Source: Porphyrobacter sp. GA68
GTDB taxonomy: Bacteria; Pseudomonadota; Alphaproteobacteria; Sphingomonadales; Sphingomonadaceae
DNA length: 64,000 nucleotides
Reading direction: 5' to 3'
Assembly: GCF_022605525.1 (NCBI RefSeq)
Contig: NZ_JAKQYJ010000001.1
Coordinates: 248,001-312,000 of the forward strand
A program made the position numbers and the translations under genes. Below, one piece after another: positions 48,141-57,012 of the stretch (positions within the stretch are counted from its first letter, which is position 1; each line of letters opens with the position of its first letter). Under the pieces are notes generated by a model, which saw only the letters and a list, made by a program, of their open reading frames with translations, was not told the origin of the DNA and did no database searches.

Positions 48141-48151
48141 TCCTGCTGTCG

Positions 48152-49186
48152 CTATTCCGTTCCCACCGCCTCTGCAACACGGGAGAAGCCATCGCGCCGC
48201 ATCAGCTGCTTCAGATCGCGCAGGATGCGGCGCGGCAGACCGGGTCCGCCATAGACCAGTGCACTGTAAAGCTGCACGAGGCTCGCGCCGGCCCTGATCC
48301 GTTCCCAGGCGTCCGCCGCGCTGCCGATGCCGCCAACGCCGATCAGCGGGATGGCGCCGCCGGTCGCGCGGCGGAAGTCTCGCAAGCAGGCCAGAGAAAG
48401 CTCCTTCAGCGGCGCGCCAGACAGGCCGCCCGCCTCGCCGCCCTGCCTTGATCGGAGCGGTGGACGCGCGACGGTGGTGTTGGCCACGATCAACGCATCC
48501 AGTCCGCGGTCCAGCGCGATGCGGGCGATGCTATCGACATCGGCTGGCTGAAGATCAGGTGCGACCTTGAGGAATACAGGCACGGCATGCCCCCCGCACC
48601 CCTCGTCCACCGCGTCGAGAACCGAGATCAAGGCGCTCTCGTCCTGCAGGGCGCGCAGTCCCGGTGTGTTGGGGCTGGATATGTTGATTGCCAGGTAATC
48701 GGCCAGCGGTGCCATGACCTGCGCCATCCGCCGGTAATCGTCGATCCGGTCGCAACTGTCCTTGTTGGCGCCGATGTTGATGCCGAGCGGGCCGGGCAAG
48801 CCCCGTTGACGCAACCGGGAGATGCGCGCGGCTGCCACCTGGCTGCCGGCATTGTTGAACCCCATGCGGTTGATGACCGCCTGATCCTCCACCAGCCGGA
48901 ACAGGCGCGGCCTGGGGTTCCCCGCCTGCGGGAGCGGCGTGATCGAGCCAACTTCGACGAAGCCGAAGCCAAGGCTGTACAACTGCCCCGCGACCTGGGC
49001 ATCCTTGTCGAACCCGGCCGCCATCCCGAGCGGATTGGGAAAGCGTAGGCCGGCCACCGTGACAGCAAGCGAGTCGTCTTCTGCCTGTGCATGGTCGCCG
49101 CTCCGAACACGCAGCGCGGCCACCGTCAACCGGTGAGCGCGCTCGGGATCGATTGCGAACAGGAATGGCCGGATCAGGTCGAACAT
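48152..49186 (-). CDS. pyrD: Dihydroorotate dehydrogenase (quinone), class 2
   Basis: The 344-residue membrane-associated flavoprotein oxidises dihydroorotate in pyrimidine synthesis with quinone as acceptor. Motifs: FPNPLGMAAGFDKDAQV, VEVGSITPLPQAGNP, NRMGFNN, INISSPNTPGLR, FLKVAPDL, and GVGGIGSAADAWERIRAGAS. The short N-terminal helix (LIRPFLFAIDPERAH) is the class-2 quinone tunnel. I prefer ATG 49186; 49195 is also possible. It shares a leader region with a divergent AraC-type gene. Confidence 0.94.
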   Translation of the reverse strand: MFDLIRPFLFAIDPERAHRLTVAALRVRSGDHAQAEDDSLAVTVAGLRFPNPLGMAAGFDKDAQVAGQLYSLGFGFVEVGSITPLPQAGNPRPRLFRLVEDQAVINRMGFNNAGSQVAAARISRLRQRGLPGPLGINIGANKDSCDRIDDYRRMAQVMAPLADYLAINISSPNTPGLRALQDESALISVLDAVDEGCGGHAVPVFLKVAPDLQPADVDSIARIALDRGLDALIVANTTVARPPLRSRQGGEAGGLSGAPLKELSLACLRDFRRATGGAIPLIGVGGIGSAADAWERIRAGASLVQLYSALVYGGPGLPRRILRDLKQLMRRDGFSRVAEAVGTE

Positions 49187-49309
49187 AACTGCCATACGCC
49201 TTGGCATACTTGCTCAAACACGAAAAGTGCTTGATTTCGCCTGTCTTGTACTTCTCCGCTGTCATCAGCCGCAATGTCGCTTCCATACAATCCCTACATC
49301 TGCGGGCCA

Positions 49310-49406
49310 GCTATACGGAATCTGCGACCCGAAGAACTCATGGCAATCGCCACGCGTTCTTGCCTTCAACAGCGACCTTACTCATGTGAGGTCGCTGTTC
49401 TTTTTT
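49310..49406 (+). ncRNA. Candidate structured small RNA or leader with intrinsic terminator
   Basis: On the plus strand two hairpins are seen: AAGAAC (49332-49337) pairs with GTTCTT (49356-49361) with inner GGC/GCC, and then AACAGCGACCT pairs with AGGTCGCTGTT, followed by T6. No plus-strand gene precedes this terminator, so a short transcript from the pyrD-AraC gap, or a leader of the AraC gene, is implied. The 5' end is not determined and the start given is arbitrary. I do not recognise an RNA family. Confidence 0.4.
49368..49406 (+). terminator. Intrinsic terminator
   Basis: An 11-bp perfect stem AACAGCGACCT/AGGTCGCTGTT with a 10-nt loop is followed by C and six T. It sits ~90 bp before the AraC start on the same strand, where no coding gene precedes it. 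Confidence 0.85.
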
Positions 49407-49496
49407 GCGTTTTTGCAAGTTGAGCCTATGTTCTTGCGCAAAGGCCAAATGCGGGGGCGCACAGTGGTTCGAGGCAGAAAGGAAAAAGGGGCGGGG

Positions 49497-50387
49497 ATGG
49501 TGCCCCGGTCAGACGCAGTCGATTTTACAAGCCAGTCGCTGTTCGAGCTTCGCTATCTACCCGTCCCCCACGACCTCGCTGATTTCGTCACCACCTTCTA
49601 TCACTTCCGCTGTGACGAGCCGGAGGTGCGCGATGTGCAGCCCGCCGGCGTCGGCCATCTCACCGTATTCCCTTACGGCGAGGGTTGCCTCAGCTTCCGC
49701 GACGGGCGGACCATGCCCGCCCACCGGGTCAACCTCCTTACGCCGTTCAGTCTGGCGGTGCCGTTCGTCATGGCCGGGCCATTCCACGCGATCGGTGCGG
49801 TGTTCACGCCTCTGGGCTGGGCGGCCGTGACCGGACTTTGCGCAACTGCGCATGGCAACAAGATATGCGCCGCCCGCGACTATCTGGGTGACGACATCGA
49901 AGACGTGGGACAGGAGATCTGCCGCCGTTACCGACAGGATGCGTCAACGGCGGAACAGGGAACAGACGCGCTGGCGGCATTCATACGCGGAAATCTGCAC
50001 AGCGTACCGGACAAGCATCGCGAACTCATCCGCACCACCAACCAATGGCTCTCCGCTGCGCTCAATCCGTCGCTTGACGATCTGCACTGCGCGCTACCCT
50101 ATAGCCAGCGACAGGCGCAGCGTCTGATCGAACGCTACTTTGGCCTGCCTCCCCGTTCTCTCGTGCGCAAATACCGCGCGCTTCGTGCTGCTGCGTGGCT
50201 GTCCTTGCCGCACCTGTCGGATGAGGCGGAGGCAGAACTGGCCGAGGCATTCTACGATCAGCCTCACATGATCCGTGAAATCCAGCTGTTTGTGGGCCGC
50301 ACACCGGCAAGGCTGGGGTCAGGTTCGCACGATTATCTGAACGAGATGCTGGACCTGAGAAACTTCCGCGAGATAACAGCCGCTTGA
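49497..50387 (+). CDS. AraC-family transcriptional regulator
   Basis: The 296-residue protein has an N-terminal ligand domain and a C-terminal AraC DNA-binding domain. In the DNA-binding part, SQRQAQRLIERYFGLPPRSLV is the first helix-turn-helix, and DQPHMIREIQLFVGRTPARL the second. ATG 49497 follows AAAAAGGGGCGGGG; in-frame starts at 49428 and 49449 are alternatives that would extend into a region near the terminator. It is separated by ~90 bp from the strong terminator. Its regulon is unknown, and the divergent pyrD is a natural candidate. Confidence 0.85.
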   Translation: MVPRSDAVDFTSQSLFELRYLPVPHDLADFVTTFYHFRCDEPEVRDVQPAGVGHLTVFPYGEGCLSFRDGRTMPAHRVNLLTPFSLAVPFVMAGPFHAIGAVFTPLGWAAVTGLCATAHGNKICAARDYLGDDIEDVGQEICRRYRQDASTAEQGTDALAAFIRGNLHSVPDKHRELIRTTNQWLSAALNPSLDDLHCALPYSQRQAQRLIERYFGLPPRSLVRKYRALRAAAWLSLPHLSDEAEAELAEAFYDQPHMIREIQLFVGRTPARLGSGSHDYLNEMLDLRNFREITAA

Positions 50388-50414
50388 AAACCGAGACAAC
50401 GGGAGCCTGATCGC

Positions 50415-52247
50415 ATGACCTTTCGCTTGCCGCTTCTTCTTGCCGCTTCGGCACTTGCGCTGGCTGGTTGCGCCAGCACATCCGGGGGCGACCGCAACAT
50501 CGCTTCTCCTGCGGGGCAGAGCGGCGATCTCGCCATTCGTGCGCCCGCGACATCGCAGCCAATCGGCGCGTTTTTCGAAGACTATGACCGGGCCACTCTG
50601 GAGCTGTCGCCGCGCAGCAAAGCGTACCGCGGCATCAGGGACGATGATTACGGGCGCTGGGGCGACTTCTCAGACGCTGCAGAGGTTCGCGAGGAAGCGT
50701 TGCTGCAAGCGACCGCGGATGCGCTGCGGACCGGTTACAACCCCGCCGACCTGCCGCCGCAGGACGCGCTGTCGCATCGCCTTTTCGAACGCATGGCGCA
50801 GCGTTCAGCATCGCTGTTTCCGTTTCGCGAATACGGCTACATCTTCGACCAGATGAACGGCGCGCAAAGCCAGCTGCCTGCGTTCCTGATCAACATCCAT
50901 TCGGTTGCCGACGTAAAGCAGGCGCGTGATTACATCAGCCGGATCGAGGGCCTTGGCCCCGGCCTCGACACGCTCACCGCCGAATCGCGGCAGCGTGCCG
51001 CAGCCGGAGTGATGCCGCCGCGCTGGGTTTATCCTTACGTGATTTCCGACGTCCAGAACCTGCTGAACGCTGGCGCCGGCAACGCCGTGCTGGAGGACTT
51101 CTCCGGCAAGGTGGATGCGCTCGCGATACCGGCAGCGGACAAGGAGCAGCTGAAGGCTGCCGCTCTGGCCGCCTGGAACAGCAGCGCCGCGCCAGCCTAT
51201 CAGCGGCTCCTTGCCGAAATGGAGCGGCAGCAGGTGCAGGCGCCGACCGATGATGGGGTATGGCGATTCCGGCGCGGCGCTGAGTACTACAGCGCCCTGC
51301 TGGCCAGCTATACCACCACCGATCTCACGGCGGAGCAGATCCACGATATCGGACTGCACGAAGTCGCCCGCATACACGAGGAGATGCGCGCGATCATGCG
51401 GCAAGTCGGATACGGCGGCACCCTCAACGAATTCTTCGAATACACCCGCAACGACCCGCGGTTCTACCATACCAGCCGCGAAGACTATCTGGCCGACGTC
51501 GACCGCGTGATGGCCGCCATGACGGCGAGATTGCCGGAGTATTTCAGCACCCTGCCTACGGACCCGCTGGTGGTAAAGCCTGTGGAGGCATTCCGCGAAC
51601 AGTCCGCGGGCAAGGCCTTCTATTCGCGTCCTGCGCCCGACGGGTCGCGTCCGGGCACCTACTACGTGAACCTCTACAACCTCAGGGACATGTCGAAGAA
51701 CGAGCTGGAGGCGCTGGCCTACCACGAAGGCGTTCCGGGCCACCACCTGCAGCTGTCCATCCAGACCGGGCTTGGCAATGTGCCCGCCTTCCGGCGCTTC
51801 GGCGGGGTCACGGCCTATTCGGAAGGCTGGGGCCTGTATTCGGAAGAGCTGGGCAAGGACATGGGCTTCTACACCGATCCCTATTCCGATTTCGGCCGTT
51901 TGGGTATGGAACTGTGGCGGGCCGCACGGCTGGTGGTGGATACCGGCATCCACGACAAGCGCTGGAGCCGTGAACGGGCGATTCAATACCTCAAGGACAA
52001 TACGCCTAACCCCGACGGCGACATCGAAAAGGCAATCGAACGGTATATCGTCTATCCCGGTCAGGCGACCGCCTACATGATCGGCAAGCTGAAGATCATG
52101 GAACTGCGCGACAAGGCACGCACCCAGTTGGGCGATCGTTTCGACATGCGTGCATTTCACGATGCCGTGCTGCTGAGCGGGCCCGTGCCCCTCGATGTTC
52201 TTGAAGAGAATGTGGACGCATATATTGCGCGGGAACGGGCGAGCTGA
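50415..52247 (+). CDS. DUF885 family putative peptidase, lipoprotein
   Basis: The 610-residue protein has a signal with lipobox ALAGCAS, then the DUF885 domain, with EALAYHEGVPGHHLQLSI near residue 440. Its HEGVPGHH resembles a HExxH zinc-binding motif, so it is likely a metallopeptidase of the periplasm. GGGAG precedes the ATG. Together with M13, GGT and the peptide transporter this suggests peptide use as a nutrient. Confidence 0.9.
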   Translation: MTFRLPLLLAASALALAGCASTSGGDRNIASPAGQSGDLAIRAPATSQPIGAFFEDYDRATLELSPRSKAYRGIRDDDYGRWGDFSDAAEVREEALLQATADALRTGYNPADLPPQDALSHRLFERMAQRSASLFPFREYGYIFDQMNGAQSQLPAFLINIHSVADVKQARDYISRIEGLGPGLDTLTAESRQRAAAGVMPPRWVYPYVISDVQNLLNAGAGNAVLEDFSGKVDALAIPAADKEQLKAAALAAWNSSAAPAYQRLLAEMERQQVQAPTDDGVWRFRRGAEYYSALLASYTTTDLTAEQIHDIGLHEVARIHEEMRAIMRQVGYGGTLNEFFEYTRNDPRFYHTSREDYLADVDRVMAAMTARLPEYFSTLPTDPLVVKPVEAFREQSAGKAFYSRPAPDGSRPGTYYVNLYNLRDMSKNELEALAYHEGVPGHHLQLSIQTGLGNVPAFRRFGGVTAYSEGWGLYSEELGKDMGFYTDPYSDFGRLGMELWRAARLVVDTGIHDKRWSRERAIQYLKDNTPNPDGDIEKAIERYIVYPGQATAYMIGKLKIMELRDKARTQLGDRFDMRAFHDAVLLSGPVPLDVLEENVDAYIARERAS

Positions 52248-52335
52248 CCCGCGCCCAGACAAATCACGTTCAAGGGTCGGCAGAGCCATGAACGCGCGAT
52301 CAGAACGCTAACGACTCGCAACAAGGCGTTGTGCG

Positions 52336-52364
52336 TTGAAAAGCGGGATGCGTCACCGTAGATG
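52336..52364 (+). promoter_or_regulatory. Putative suf promoter
   Basis: TTGAAA at 52336-52341 and TAGATG at 52359-52364, with a 17-bp spacer. The predicted start of transcription falls inside the palindrome that follows. Confidence 0.5.
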
Positions 52365-52391
52365 CTAATCAGAACGAATTGGTCTGATTAG
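52365..52391 (+). promoter_or_regulatory. Operator palindrome of the suf regulator
   Basis: CTAATCAGA and TCTGATTAG are perfect 9-bp arms with a 9-bp spacer, ending 3 bp before the ATG of the Rrf2 regulator. It is the expected type of autoregulatory site and overlaps the transcription start and the AGAAG ribosome site. Confidence 0.75.
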
Positions 52392-52394
52392 AAG

Positions 52395-52814
52395 ATGCGC
52401 CTGTCGAACCTCGCTGACTACGCGGTGATAATCATGAGCGCCGCTGCGCGTCATTGCGGCGGCGCGCGGGTGTCGGCCGGCGATCTGGCGGCAGAGACGG
52501 GCTTGCCTGCTCCGACCGTGCAGAAACTGGTGAGCCGGTTGACCGCCGCTGGATTGCTGCGCGGTCGCAGGGGTTCAGGTGGAGGATTGCAGCTGGCCCG
52601 TCCGGCTGCCGCCATTACCCTGGCAGAGATTGTGGAGGCGGTGGACGGACCGATTGCCCTGACCGCCTGCGCGACGGGGGGTGAGTGCGGTTACGATCAC
52701 CACTGCACCGTGCGCCCGCATTGGCCGGTCGTGAATGCCGCGCTGCGCGGTGCGCTGGCGGAGGTGACCCTCAGCCGGCTTGCGCGCGCGCCCCAGACTA
52801 TGGAACTGACATGA
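52395..52814 (+). CDS. Rrf2-family Fe-S cluster regulator of the SUF operon
   Basis: The 139-residue protein is an IscR/SufR-type regulator. The winged helix includes [16 protein letters not shown] and [23 protein letters not shown] (given in parts). Three cysteines in the loop ([14 protein letters not shown]-x5-C-x5-C) match the cluster-binding ligands of IscR. It would sense Fe-S status and control its own operon. Its start lies next to the palindrome, and its TGA overlaps the sufB ATG. Confidence 0.93.
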   Translation: MRLSNLADYAVIIMSAAARHCGGARVSAGDLAAETGLPAPTVQKLVSRLTAAGLLRGRRGSGGGLQLARPAAAITLAEIVEAVDGPIALTACATGGECGYDHHCTVRPHWPVVNAALRGALAEVTLSRLARAPQTMELT

Positions 52815-54310
52815 ACGAGATCGCCACCCTCCCCTTGCCGGAACCTGAAATCGATGCCGAGGCCAAGGCGGCCGCTGCCCGTGCAGCCGAATACGAATAT
52901 GGCTGGGCGAGCGAGATCGAGACTGAGTTTGCGCCCAAGGGCCTCACCGAAGACACGGTGCGCTACATCTCCGCCAAGAAGAACGAGCCGCAATGGATGC
53001 TTGACTGGCGGCTGAAGGCGTTCCGCCTGTGGCAGACGATGGAAGCGCCGAACTGGGCCAAGCTGAACGTCCAGCCGATCGATTATCAGGACGCGTATTA
53101 CTACGCGGAGCCGAAGAAGAAGCCGGAACTGGACAGCCTCGACGCGCTCGATCCCGACATCAAGGCGGTGTATGACAAGCTGGGCATCCCGCTGGCGGAG
53201 CAGGAGGTGCTCGCCGGGGTAAAGGGCGCGCGTAAGGTTGCGGTCGATGCAGTGTTCGACAGCGTCAGCGTCGCGACCACCTTCCGCAAGGAGCTGGAGT
53301 CCGCCGGCGTCATCTTCCGCTCCATCAGCGAGGCGATTCGCGAGTATCCCGATCTGGTGCGCCGCTGGCTGGGCAAGGTCGTGCCGCAGCGCGACAACTA
53401 CTTCGCCACGCTCAACAGCGCGGTCTTTTCCGACGGCACCTTCGTCTACATCCCCGAAGGGGTGCGCTGTCCCATGGAGCTGTCGACCTATTTCCGCATC
53501 AATGCCGAAAATACTGGGCAGTTCGAACGCACCCTGATCGTCGCTGAAAAAGGCAGCTATGTCTCCTACCTCGAAGGCTGCACCGCGCCGATGCGCGACG
53601 AGAACCAGCTGCACGCCGCCGTCGTCGAGCTGGTCGCGCTGGAGGATGCGGAGATCAAGTATTCCACCGTGCAGAACTGGTATCCGGGCGATGCCGAGGG
53701 CAAAGGTGGCATCTACAACTTTGTCACCAAGCGCGGCCTGTGCCAGGGCGCGCGCTCGAAGATCAGCTGGACGCAGGTCGAGACCGGCAGCGCGGTGACG
53801 TGGAAGTACCCCTCCTGCGTGCTGAACGGGGCGGACAGCGTGGGCGAGTTCTACTCGGTCGCGGTGACGAACAACCACCAGCAGGCGGATACGGGCACCA
53901 AGATGGTGCACAATGCGCCCGGCACCCGTTCCACCATCATTTCCAAGGGCATTTCGGCGGGCAAGTCGAACAACACCTACCGCGGCCTGGTTCGTGTCGG
54001 CCCGAACGCGGAGAACGCGCGCAACTTCACCCAGTGCGACAGCCTCTTGCTGGGCGAGCGGTGCGGGGCGCACACCGTGCCCTATATCGAGGTGAAGAAC
54101 CCGTCCGCTACCATCGAACACGAGGCGACCACCAGCAAGATCAGCGACGACCAGCTGTTCTACGCGCAGCAGCGCGGGCTGGGGACGGAGGAGGCCGTCG
54201 CCCTCATCGTCAACGGCTTTGCCCGCGAGGTGCTGAAGGAGCTGCCGATGGAGTTCGCGGTGGAAGCGCAGAAGCTGCTGGCAATCTCGCTCGAGGGGAG
54301 CGTGGGGTGA
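52811..54310 (+). CDS. sufB: Fe-S cluster assembly protein SufB
   Basis: The 499-residue scaffold subunit of the SufBCD complex builds Fe-S clusters. Conserved parts are [20 protein letters not shown]-type text (given in parts), [36 protein letters not shown], and the cysteine-containing [14 protein letters not shown] with the [14 protein letters not shown]-type [14 protein letters not shown]. Length fits the family. It overlaps the regulator and is followed at once by a small membrane protein. Confidence 0.97.
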   Translation: MNEIATLPLPEPEIDAEAKAAAARAAEYEYGWASEIETEFAPKGLTEDTVRYISAKKNEPQWMLDWRLKAFRLWQTMEAPNWAKLNVQPIDYQDAYYYAEPKKKPELDSLDALDPDIKAVYDKLGIPLAEQEVLAGVKGARKVAVDAVFDSVSVATTFRKELESAGVIFRSISEAIREYPDLVRRWLGKVVPQRDNYFATLNSAVFSDGTFVYIPEGVRCPMELSTYFRINAENTGQFERTLIVAEKGSYVSYLEGCTAPMRDENQLHAAVVELVALEDAEIKYSTVQNWYPGDAEGKGGIYNFVTKRGLCQGARSKISWTQVETGSAVTWKYPSCVLNGADSVGEFYSVAVTNNHQQADTGTKMVHNAPGTRSTIISKGISAGKSNNTYRGLVRVGPNAENARNFTQCDSLLLGERCGAHTVPYIEVKNPSATIEHEATTSKISDDQLFYAQQRGLGTEEAVALIVNGFAREVLKELPMEFAVEAQKLLAISLEGSVG

Positions 54311-54510
54311 GGAGTTTCACGCCTAACGTCGCTTTGTGCATCTGGCTTACTCTGAGTGGCAGCATCTGGCTGTTCGGTCTCCTCTGGATAGGAGAACTCT
54401 ACCTGCCACGCATAAACGGCTACAACTCCTTCCTGCTTTACCTGCCGTGGCTGATCCTCATTGGGATGGCTATAAGGCTCTCCCTCGCAAAGGCGCTTCG
54501 TCGTGAGTGA
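54307..54510 (+). CDS. Small two-span membrane protein inside the suf operon
   Basis: A 67-residue protein begins with GTG overlapping the sufB stop. Two hydrophobic helices, about residues 9-29 ([20 protein letters not shown]) and 41-57 ([16 protein letters not shown]), are separated by a short polar loop. Its base composition looks less GC-rich than the flanking genes. No family is known to me; its place between sufB and sufC is not usual for SUF operons. Confidence 0.55.
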   Translation: MRSFTPNVALCIWLTLSGSIWLFGLLWIGELYLPRINGYNSFLLYLPWLILIGMAIRLSLAKALRRE

Positions 54511-55018
54511 GCGCAAGACCCTCCAGCTCCGTGCCCCCTCGGACACCGCCGATACGCCCGCGCTCAAGAAGAAGGGTCGCGGGTGGGAGATTTCGGAGTC
54601 GCGTCTCGACGCGCTGCACGAACGCGCGCGGGAGATGCGGCGGCATTCCTCGGACGCGCACAAGGCGCTGGCCGACCGCTTCGCCAAGGCGGACCTGGGA
54701 CGCTACACCTTCAAGCGGCACGCCGTCGTCGGCAGCGCGATAGTCGACTTCAACTGCCACAATCTCGGCATGGCCATCGCCATCGACGAGGAAGGGCAGG
54801 ACGACGCACTCGCCAAGCGGCGCGACAAGAGCCTGGAGGCGGTCGGCATCCGCGTCATGCGCCTCAAGGCCAGCGACATCCTGACCGACATCGACGCGGT
54901 GCTGGCGCGGATAACCGCCGGAATGCGGCTCCGCATTGCCGACAAGAAGGAAGCGGCACGGGCGCATCGCGAGGCCAACCCGCGCCAGACCTACAACCGG
55001 CGCGAGGTGCGGCGGTGA
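54503..55018 (+). CDS. DUF559 domain protein (Vsr-like endonuclease fold)
   Basis: The 171-residue protein has the DUF559 pattern in its middle: an arginine/histidine-rich helix, VVGSAIVDFNCHNLGMAIAI and DDALAKRRDKSLEAVGIRVMRL near residue 110. These proteins share a restriction-endonuclease-like fold. In active members the second catalytic position reads like ExD; here it reads AIAID, so the nuclease may be inactive. The start is GTG, overlapping the previous gene by 8 bp. It lies between sufB and sufC, so a role in the Fe-S system is possible but unproven. Confidence 0.75.
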   Translation: MSERKTLQLRAPSDTADTPALKKKGRGWEISESRLDALHERAREMRRHSSDAHKALADRFAKADLGRYTFKRHAVVGSAIVDFNCHNLGMAIAIDEEGQDDALAKRRDKSLEAVGIRVMRLKASDILTDIDAVLARITAGMRLRIADKKEAARAHREANPRQTYNRREVRR

Positions 55019-55040
55019 TGCCTCCTTTCCGCCCCCACCC

Positions 55041-55069
55041 CGTCGCCCCGGACCCGATCCGGGGTGACG
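55041..55069 (+). repeat. REP-like palindromic element between DUF559 and sufC
   Basis: CGTCGCCCCGGA and TCCGGGGTGACG form a 12-bp stem with one wobble pair and a 5-nt loop. It resembles the dispersed GTCACCCCGGA-type palindromes of Sphingomonadales genomes. It sits 17 bp before the sufC ATG. Confidence 0.6.
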
Positions 55070-55085
55070 AAACAGGTAAAATGCC

Positions 55086-55841
55086 ATGCTGACCATCACC
55101 GACCTCCACGCCGAAATCGACGGCAAGCCGATCCTCAACGGCCTCTCTCTCACCGTGCGGGCCGGAGAGGTGCACGCGATCATGGGGCCAAATGGGGCCG
55201 GCAAATCCACCCTTGCCTATGTGCTGGGCGGACGTCCTGGCTACGAGGTGACGCAAGGGCGTGTAGCCTTCGCCGGGCAGAACCTGCTCGACCTGGAACC
55301 GCACGAACGCGCCGCCGCCGGCCTGTTCCTCGGCTTCCAGTATCCGGTCGAGATCCCCGGCGTGTCGAACGTCCAGTTCCTGCGGGAGGCGCTGAACGCA
55401 CAGCGGCGGAGCCGGGGCGAGGAGCCGCTGTCGGGCGGAGAGTTCCTGAGGCTCGCGCGCGAAAAGGCTGCCTTGCTCAACCTCGACATGGAGATGCTGA
55501 AACGCCACGTGAACGTCGGTTTTTCGGGCGGCGAGAAGAAGCGGGCGGAGATGGTGCAGATGGGCATCCTCGACCCGCGCTTCGCCATTCTGGACGAGAC
55601 GGACAGCGGCCTCGACATCGACGCGCTGCGCGTGGTTGGTGACGGGATCAACGCTATAATGCGCGCGCCGGACAAGGGCGTGCTGCTGATTACGCATTAC
55701 CAGCGGCTGCTCGACTATGTGCGGCCGGATTATGTCCACATTCTGAGCGGCGGACGGATCGTGAAGACCGGCGCGGCGGATCTGGCGGTCCGGCTGGAAG
55801 CAGAAGGCTATGACGGCGTGATGGCGGAAGCTGCGGCATGA
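55086..55841 (+). CDS. sufC: Fe-S cluster assembly ATPase SufC
   Basis: The 251-residue ABC-type ATPase drives the SufBCD scaffold. Walker A GPNGAGKST (near residue 37), the signature FSGGEKKRAEMVQ, Walker B region FAILDETDSGLDIDAL and QYPVEIPGV are all present. It follows the REP-like hairpin. Confidence 0.97.
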   Translation: MLTITDLHAEIDGKPILNGLSLTVRAGEVHAIMGPNGAGKSTLAYVLGGRPGYEVTQGRVAFAGQNLLDLEPHERAAAGLFLGFQYPVEIPGVSNVQFLREALNAQRRSRGEEPLSGGEFLRLAREKAALLNLDMEMLKRHVNVGFSGGEKKRAEMVQMGILDPRFAILDETDSGLDIDALRVVGDGINAIMRAPDKGVLLITHYQRLLDYVRPDYVHILSGGRIVKTGAADLAVRLEAEGYDGVMAEAAA

Positions 55842-56245
55842 GCTGGTTGCTAGCCTCGCTGGCGCAGGCGTCCGCTCCGGCTACGCCGCCGCCTCTTCCG
55901 CCGCCAAGCGCGGAGGTGGCGCAGGAGATCGTGGTTATCGGCACGCGGGCGAAGACCTGGCGTGGCGGAATGGCCAAGCGCGACGGCAGGCTCGTCTGCC
56001 GCACGAAGCAGAGCACCGGCGACCGCGAAATCGACGCCGTGCGTTGCGGTGCGATGCTGCGTTGCGCCGCTCCGCACGTTGCGGAGATGGACCGGATCGC
56101 CGCTTCGGACCTCGCCAAGGAGGAGCGCAATCGCCAGCTGACGGCAATCATGACCGGCACGATGCCGTGCATGGAAGAAGCGGGGCGCGTGGGCATTCGG
56201 ATGCTGGCCGAACAGCGCCGTGGCAACCGGGCGATGAACCAGTGA
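55838..56245 (+). CDS. Exported cysteine-containing hypothetical protein inside the suf operon
   Basis: The 135-residue protein overlaps sufC by 4 bp and sufD by 4 bp. Its N-terminus (SWLLASLAQASA) is signal-like, then a proline-rich stretch, then EIVVIGTRAKTWRGG. It has four cysteines (VCRT, VRCGAMLRCAA, MPCMEE), enough for two disulfides if exported. I recognise no family, and an exported protein is unexpected inside a cytoplasmic Fe-S operon. Confidence 0.65.
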   Translation: MSWLLASLAQASAPATPPPLPPPSAEVAQEIVVIGTRAKTWRGGMAKRDGRLVCRTKQSTGDREIDAVRCGAMLRCAAPHVAEMDRIAASDLAKEERNRQLTAIMTGTMPCMEEAGRVGIRMLAEQRRGNRAMNQ

Positions 56246-57012
56246 CGGAGTCCGTGATCCTCCCCACGCGCCGGGACGAGGCGTGGCGCTACTCCGACAC
56301 GGATGCCATTGCGGGAATCGACCTTGGGCGCTTCGAGCATTGGGAAGATGTCGACGTCCCTGCCGGGGAGACGCTGCGCCGGTGCGTGATCATCGCCGAT
56401 GCCGACGGTCCCAATGATGCCACCGAACTGCGCCGCCTGCGGGTGCGCGTGGGCGACGGCGCGCGCTGCGAGCTGTTCGTTGTGGTTTCCTCCGGCCGTT
56501 TGGGCCGGGTTGAGGTGGTCGCCTTGCTGGGCGATGGTGCGCATCTGGAACTGGGCGGCGTGACAATCGGCGGGCGCGACACCACGCGCGAGATCGTCAG
56601 CCGCGTCGCGCATGAAAAGCCCAATGGAACCAGCAATCAGGTCGTGCGCGCCGTGCACTGGGGGCGCGGCACCGGCAACTTCCTCGGCCGGATCGACGTC
56701 GTCAGCGGGGCGCAGAAGACCGATGCGGCGCAGTCGTTCCGCGGGCTCATCCTGGAACGCGGGGCGAGCGTGAACGCCGTGCCGCAGCTGGAAATCTTTG
56801 CCGACGACGTGAAATGCGCGCATGGGGCGACGGTCGGCCAGTTGGACGAGCAGGCGCGCTTCTACATGGCGGCGCGCGGGCTGCCGCCCGAGGTCGCGCG
56901 GCGCCTGCTGGTGCAGGCGTTCGTCGCTGACGCCTTTGTCGCTCTGGACAACGAGAACGAGCGGGAACGGCTGATGCGGGTCGTGCTGGACAAGCTGGAC
57001 AGGCATCTGTGA
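56242..57012 (+). CDS. sufD: SufD-like Fe-S scaffold subunit (short form)
   Basis: The 256-residue protein is homologous to the C-terminal part of SufD, with VPQLEIFADDVKCAHGATVGQLDE, FYMAARGLPPEVARRLL and AFVALDNENER (given in parts). The E. coli protein has ~420 residues, so this one lacks much of the N-terminal half. The CAHGAT motif has the conserved histidine of the SufB/SufD interface. It starts at GTG 56242 inside the previous stop. Confidence 0.9.
   Translation: MTESVILPTRRDEAWRYSDTDAIAGIDLGRFEHWEDVDVPAGETLRRCVIIADADGPNDATELRRLRVRVGDGARCELFVVVSSGRLGRVEVVALLGDGAHLELGGVTIGGRDTTREIVSRVAHEKPNGTSNQVVRAVHWGRGTGNFLGRIDVVSGAQKTDAAQSFRGLILERGASVNAVPQLEIFADDVKCAHGATVGQLDEQARFYMAARGLPPEVARRLLVQAFVADAFVALDNENERERLMRVVLDKLDRHL

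Noticed and set aside
49201-49389. 62-codon frame upstream of the AraC gene
   Set aside because: It ends inside the terminator hairpin and has no ribosome-binding site or family.
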